The notes below the pieces were generated by a model, which had not been told where the DNA came from, searched no databases, and saw only the letters and a list, made by a program, of their open reading frames with translations. The position numbers and the translations under genes were made by a program. A DNA stretch of 15,339 nt from Candidatus Methanosuratincola sp. (GTDB lineage: Archaea; Thermoproteota; Methanomethylicia; Methanomethylicales; Methanomethylicaceae), in the NCBI GenBank assembly GCA_029907755.1, contig JARYLH010000021.1, positions 1 through 15,339 of the forward strand. Direction: 5' to 3'. Each line of letters starts with the position of its first letter. Within the stretch, counting starts at the first letter, position 1. Of this stretch, positions 12,203 to 15,339 are shown piece by piece.

Positions 12203-13567
12203 CTAAAGCCTGCGGATGTACCTTTCGACCTCCCAGTTCGTAACTTGGATCCTGTATGCGTCCCACTCCTTCCTCTTCACGGAGAGGTAGTTCTCGAAAG
12301 CCGTCTCCCCCAGGACCTCCTTCATGAATTCGCTCCTCTCCGTCTCGTCGAGCGCCTCCTTCAGCGACTCCGGGAGCGAGACGATATTCCGCGCCTTCCT
12401 CTCCTCGTAGCTCATCTTGTACACGTTCAGCTCGGTGGGCGGACCGGGGTCTATCTTGTTCTTTATGCCGTCTAGCATCGCCATGCTCAGGACCGCGAAC
12501 TGCAGGTACGGGTTACCTGCCGGGTCCGGGCATCGTATCTCGAACCTCGCCGCGTTCTTCCTCCCCCCGAAGTTCGGGACCCTGATGAGCGGGGACCTGT
12601 TCTTGAAAGCCCAAGCCACGTAGACGGGTGCCTCGTACCCGGGGACGAGCCTCTTGTAAGAGTTCGGCCACGACGCAAGGCCCGAGCACATCTCCCTTCC
12701 GTGCGCAAGCTGCCCACCTATGCTGTACCTGGCAATCTCGGATAGGTAGTTCGAGCTCGGGTCCTCCGAGTAGAACATGTTCCTGGTCAGGTCAAGGTTC
12801 CAGAGGCTCTGGTGGACGTGCATCCCGGACCCGTTCACACCGAAGAACGGCTTCGGCATGTACGTGGCTATGTAGCCGTTCTTGGCAGCCACCACCTTTG
12901 TGACCATCTTCATAGTTATCGCCCTGTCCGCCGTCGCCAGCCCCTCGTCGTACTTGAAGTCTATCTCATTCTGCCCGAGGGCGACCTCGTGGTGCGAGAT
13001 CTCGATGTTGATACCGAACATCTCCGCGGTGTCCGCGATCTCCCTCCTGAGCTCGTCGGTCAAATCCCCCGGGTGGAAGTCGAAGTACCCCGCCATGTCT
13101 ATCGGCTTCGGTACTTGGGAATTCTCGTCCTCCTTAACAACGAAGAACTCGAGCTCCGGGGCGCAGAAGAACCTGAACCCCGCCTCCTTGCACTTCGCCA
13201 TCGCCCTCTCGAGGATGTACCTGGGGTCCCCCTCGAACCTCTTGTTGTCCGGGGTGTACACGTCGCAGATCAGCCTGCAAGAGGACTTCTCCTTGGCCCT
13301 CCAGGGGATCACCGCATAGGTCGTCGGGTCCGGGTAGAGGACCATGTCCGACTCCTCGATCGACCTGTAGCCGGTAATCGAGGAGCCGTCGAAGGACTGA
13401 CCGTTCTCGAATATGCTCTCGATATTCTTGGTGCTGACCGCCAGGCTCTTCAGCACCCCGTTCAGGTCAGTGAAGTGGAGCCTGGCAAACTTTATGTTGT
13501 TCTCGTTTATCTCGTTGACCACTTGGGTCACTTTTTCCTTCCAGACCGCATCTTTGAAGTTCTTCAT
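12203..13567 (-). CDS. glnA: Glutamine synthetase, type I-alpha
   Basis: This enzyme makes glutamine from glutamate, ammonia and ATP in the cytoplasm; the family forms dodecamers. The protein is 454 residues. Landmarks in order are FDGSS (59-63), the metal-site glutamates in APELEFF, EVALGQNEIDF, the signature KPFFGVNGSGMHVHQS, NSYKRLVPGYEAP and FEIRCPDPAGNP. The segment ELNVYKMSYEERKARNI replaces the adenylylated tyrosine loop of GSI-beta enzymes, so it is the alpha type, not regulated by adenylylation. In Bacillus the residue after GFV is the arginine needed for glutamine feedback; here the segment reads GYRS, so that arginine is displaced. The ATG at 13567 is chosen over the TTG at 13594 because GGTGGG lies 3 nt before it. 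A strong TATA box lies about 50 nt upstream. It has its own terminator. Confidence 0.97.
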   Translation of the reverse strand: MKNFKDAVWKEKVTQVVNEINENNIKFARLHFTDLNGVLKSLAVSTKNIESIFENGQSFDGSSITGYRSIEESDMVLYPDPTTYAVIPWRAKEKSSCRLICDVYTPDNKRFEGDPRYILERAMAKCKEAGFRFFCAPELEFFVVKEDENSQVPKPIDMAGYFDFHPGDLTDELRREIADTAEMFGINIEISHHEVALGQNEIDFKYDEGLATADRAITMKMVTKVVAAKNGYIATYMPKPFFGVNGSGMHVHQSLWNLDLTRNMFYSEDPSSNYLSEIARYSIGGQLAHGREMCSGLASWPNSYKRLVPGYEAPVYVAWAFKNRSPLIRVPNFGGRKNAARFEIRCPDPAGNPYLQFAVLSMAMLDGIKNKIDPGPPTELNVYKMSYEERKARNIVSLPESLKEALDETERSEFMKEVLGETAFENYLSVKRKEWDAYRIQVTNWEVERYIRRL

Positions 13568-13609
13568 ATTCCCACCGATCAAACAACAATCCAAACAACA
13601 TCTTTCTGT

Positions 13610-13621
13610 TAATATATAAAA
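13610..13621 (-). promoter_or_regulatory. TATA box of glnA
   Basis: The minus strand reads TTTATATATTAA, about 43-54 nt before the ATG. A leader of about 25 nt with a GGTGGG ribosome site fits. No clear NrpR-type palindrome was found between it and the gene. Confidence 0.6.
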
Positions 13622-13701
13622 CTTTCCAAAAAATTTCTAAAAAAATTTCAGCGTAAACTGCACAAATTATAAAAATTTTACGATGGCAGGTGAGGCGCGG
13701 G

Positions 13702-13711
13702 ATAAAAAAAG
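13702..13711 (-). terminator. Oligo-T terminator of the peroxiredoxin-desulfoferrodoxin operon
   Basis: The minus strand shows CTTTTTTTAT, seven T residues, 13 nt after the desulfoferrodoxin stop codon. Confidence 0.6.
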
Positions 13712-13723
13712 ATAGTTTAGTGG

Positions 13724-14104
13724 CTACTTCTGGTATGCCCAGAGGCTGTGTATGTTGCAGTACTCCCTGGCCTTCTTGACTTCCTTGGTCGTCTCGAACT
13801 CGGCCTCGGGGGAGTCCTCATGCGTCAGGAACCTTATCATCACAGTGTCGCCAGTTGATGCCTCTATCCACTCGATGTAGTGCTCCGGCATCATGGGGTG
13901 CGGAGTCGACCCGACCTTCACCCGGTACCCCTTCTCCGTCTTCTCGACCACTGGGACGTGCTTCTCCTTGCCCATGTCCGCGGTCTTCTCTGCCTGGAGC
14001 TTCATGGGCTTCCCGCAGCAGACGAGCTGCCCGACCCCGGCGTGCATAACCATGACTATGTTCCCGCAGACCTCGCATTTGTAGACCTGCATCCTCTCTG
14101 TCAT
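13724..14104 (-). CDS. dfx: Desulfoferrodoxin (2Fe superoxide reductase)
   Basis: This enzyme reduces superoxide to peroxide in the cytoplasm without making oxygen, the usual defence of anaerobes. It has 126 residues from the ATG at 14104, and with this start all ligand numbers match the classical enzyme. The desulforedoxin-like centre I uses C10, C13, C29 and C30. The catalytic centre II uses H49, H69, H75, H119 and C116, with E47-K48 beside H49 as expected for the superoxide-guiding lysine. It is therefore the two-iron form, not neelaredoxin. The ATG overlaps the TGA of the peroxiredoxin gene (ATGA), so the pair is translationally coupled, and the peroxide product can be taken by the peroxiredoxin. 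The longer open frame to 14140 is only the overlap region. Confidence 0.96.
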   Translation of the reverse strand: MTERMQVYKCEVCGNIVMVMHAGVGQLVCCGKPMKLQAEKTADMGKEKHVPVVEKTEKGYRVKVGSTPHPMMPEHYIEWIEASTGDTVMIRFLTHEDSPEAEFETTKEVKKAREYCNIHSLWAYQK

Positions 14105-14775
14105 TTCTTCACATCCTCGAGCTTCCTGTAGCAGAACCACCAGTCGAATCCTTCGTACTTTTGGAGCCGCTCCTTCGCGTCCCTCACGTTGTTCGGCGGG
14201 GGCACTATCGCCTTGTCGCCTATGATCTCGTTGTTCGGCCAGTTCGCCGGCAGCGCCACGTTCTCCCTGTCGCTGATCTGGAGCGCCTTCAGGAACCTCA
14301 GGATCTCGTCCATGTTCCTACCCACGGAGAGCGGGTAGTAAAGTATCCCCCTGATCATCCCGTCCGGGTCGATGATGAAGGTCGCCCTGACAGCCTGCGT
14401 CCCCTTCGCCTCCGGGTGCAGCATCCCGTAGAGCGTCGCTATCTTTCCTGTGTTGTCGGCTATTATTGGGAACGGGATCTCGACCTTCAGCTTCTCGGCG
14501 ATCCACTCCTCCCACTTTATGTGCGAGTAGACCTGGTCGATCGAGAGGCCGACTAGCTCGGCGTTCAGCTCCTTGAACTTGTCGTACCTCTTGGCGAAAG
14601 CAACGAACTCTGTTGTGCAAACCGGCGTGTAGTCCGCCGGGTGGCTGAAAAGTATTACCCACTTGCCCTTGTAGTCCGCCGGGAAGTTTATCGGTCCCTT
14701 CGTGCTCTGCGCCGTGAACGCAGGCGCCTGGTCGCCTATCAAAGGCAGACTCCTAATTTCTGAAATTTTAATCAC
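14101..14775 (-). CDS. Peroxiredoxin, archaeal Prx6 type
   Basis: This thiol peroxidase (224 residues) reduces hydrogen peroxide and organic peroxides in the cytoplasm. The peroxidatic cysteine is C53 in ADYTPVCTTEF. A C-terminal C215 in DWWFCYRKL probably resolves it, as in the Aeropyrum enzyme, but the second C-terminal cysteine six residues earlier in that enzyme is glycine here (G209). The length and the C-terminal arm fit the decameric archaeal Prx6 group. It is the first gene of an operon with desulfoferrodoxin. It starts with GTG at 14775. A TATA-like CTTATTAAG lies centred 27 nt upstream, so the message is probably leaderless. The divergent neighbour is a DNA glycosylase for oxidised guanine. 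Confidence 0.95.
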   Translation of the reverse strand: MIKISEIRSLPLIGDQAPAFTAQSTKGPINFPADYKGKWVILFSHPADYTPVCTTEFVAFAKRYDKFKELNAELVGLSIDQVYSHIKWEEWIAEKLKVEIPFPIIADNTGKIATLYGMLHPEAKGTQAVRATFIIDPDGMIRGILYYPLSVGRNMDEILRFLKALQISDRENVALPANWPNNEIIGDKAIVPPPNNVRDAKERLQKYEGFDWWFCYRKLEDVKK

Positions 14776-14859
14776 CTATTCTTATAATAGCTTCCTTCTT
14801 AATAAGCTTTGAACCGAGCCCGAAAAAGTTTAACTACCGAATTCCTTAAATTCTAGCCG
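14776..14859. promoter_or_regulatory. Shared divergent promoter of peroxiredoxin and Ogg genes
   Basis: The 84-bp gap holds one TATA-like element per strand: CTTATTAAG on the minus strand (14798-14806) and GTTTAACTA on the plus strand (14828-14836). Each is centred about 27-28 nt before its start codon, the spacing for leaderless transcription. The 21-bp GC-richer stretch between the two elements is where a shared regulator could bind. Confidence 0.55.
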
Positions 14860-15339
14860 ATGACCGCGCTAGCAAGGACTTCAGAAGCGATCGAGAGGTT
14901 CAATACGCTGCACCACGGGGAGGTCCGCGCCGATGTACTGGAGGAGAGGGGGCGGCGCCTCGTCGTCTCCTTCGGCGGATCGATCGCAGAGAGCTGCTGC
15001 GCGCCTGATTACTTCGACGACCTCGCGGCGATCTTGGAGGAGTATCATGGCGTGAAGTATGTTGCATGGCAGTGCAAACCCTTGCCGGGGCTCGGGTCGG
15101 GGTTCGAAGTCACATATGCCAGGATAGACTTCCTTGACGAGATCATCCGCGTCATTGGAGAAATACGCCCGAGGGTACTGGAGCGGATCAGCGAGTTCGA
15201 GGCCCTGGGGCGCAGGATGGAACCCGACGAGATCTTCAGTGAGCTCTGCTTCTGCATACTCACTGCCAACTACACGGCGGAAGGCGGGATCAGGATACAG
15301 CGGAGCCTGGGGCAGCACTTCAGGAGCAAGCCTGCGCGG
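14860..15339 (+). CDS. Ogg2-type 8-oxoguanine DNA glycosylase/lyase with N-terminal extra domain, cut by window edge
   Basis: This is a base-excision repair enzyme that removes 8-oxoguanine and nicks the abasic site. The 160 residues present run open from the ATG to the edge. Residues 127-145, with SELCFCILTAN and TAEGGIRIQ, are the first helices of the archaeal Ogg2 family, nearly identical to my memory of the Methanocaldococcus protein (ELCFCILTANFTAEGG). The catalytic lysine and aspartate lie beyond the window. In that family this motif occurs near residue 40. Here about 85 extra residues precede it (RLVVSFGGSIAESCC, YHGVKYVAWQCKPLPG), forming a compact-looking alpha/beta or beta domain I do not recognise; it might serve DNA binding like the OGG1 N-terminal domain. 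There is no ribosome site, and the TATA spacing suggests a leaderless message. Confidence 0.88.
   Translation, partial: MTALARTSEAIERFNTLHHGEVRADVLEERGRRLVVSFGGSIAESCCAPDYFDDLAAILEEYHGVKYVAWQCKPLPGLGSGFEVTYARIDFLDEIIRVIGEIRPRVLERISEFEALGRRMEPDEIFSELCFCILTANYTAEGGIRIQRSLGQHFRSKPAR

Noticed and set aside
12812..13612. 266-codon plus-strand ORF
   Set aside because: It is antisense to glutamine synthetase.
1..15339. CRISPR arrays, insertion sequences, integrase or attachment sites
   Set aside because: No regularly spaced repeats, transposase motifs or terminal inverted repeats were seen on either strand; the region looks like ordinary core chromosome.

Overview
The window looks like a chromosomal segment of an archaeon, most plausibly in the Thermoproteota (TACK) lineage. 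The signs are TATA-box-like elements instead of bacterial -35/-10 boxes, oligo-T tracts after genes, Shine-Dalgarno sites mixed with leaderless starts, a two-subunit glycine decarboxylase, a Trm112-type protein, an archaeal Ogg2-type DNA glycosylase, a dolichol-kinase-family enzyme and a small protein that aligns with the crenarchaeal chromatin protein Cren7. TTG and GTG starts are common. Desulfoferrodoxin with a Prx6-type peroxiredoxin points to an anaerobe that meets occasional oxygen. I cannot name the genus.

Left part (1-4200): the N-terminal part of glycine dehydrogenase subunit 1 runs off the left edge on the minus strand. Divergent from it is a heavily sequon-bearing type I membrane glycoprotein with a weak resemblance to ribophorin I. 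A nucleotide-sugar 4-epimerase and tRNA-Gln(TTG) follow on the minus strand, then a dolichol/polyprenol-kinase-like membrane enzyme. Together these suggest sugar activation, lipid carrier and glycoprotein functions.

Middle part (4200-7680): an N-terminally anchored Ig/FxLYD-type surface protein overlaps by 4 bp with a DUF318 (ArsP-type) permease. A bacterioferritin with a full diiron site follows. A hairpin-bearing AT/GC mosaic then leads into a 47-residue Cren7-like protein carrying two CxxC knuckles.

Right-middle part (7800-11780): a large secreted papain-like protease with PKD and FN3 domains lies on the minus strand behind a palindrome-rich promoter. Its signal peptide has an odd start: ATG GTG TAA in frame, then ACG. 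A 640-bp sparse region holds one small signal-peptide ORF that looks like a broken PQQ-repeat protein. A nitrilase-family amidohydrolase and a 47-residue zinc-ribbon protein follow.

Right part (11780-15339): a Trm112-like protein and type I-alpha glutamine synthetase, then a peroxiredoxin-desulfoferrodoxin operon. That operon is divergent from an Ogg2-type 8-oxoguanine DNA glycosylase with an extra N-terminal domain, running off the right edge. The last three genes form a coherent oxidative-defence unit sharing an 84-bp promoter region.
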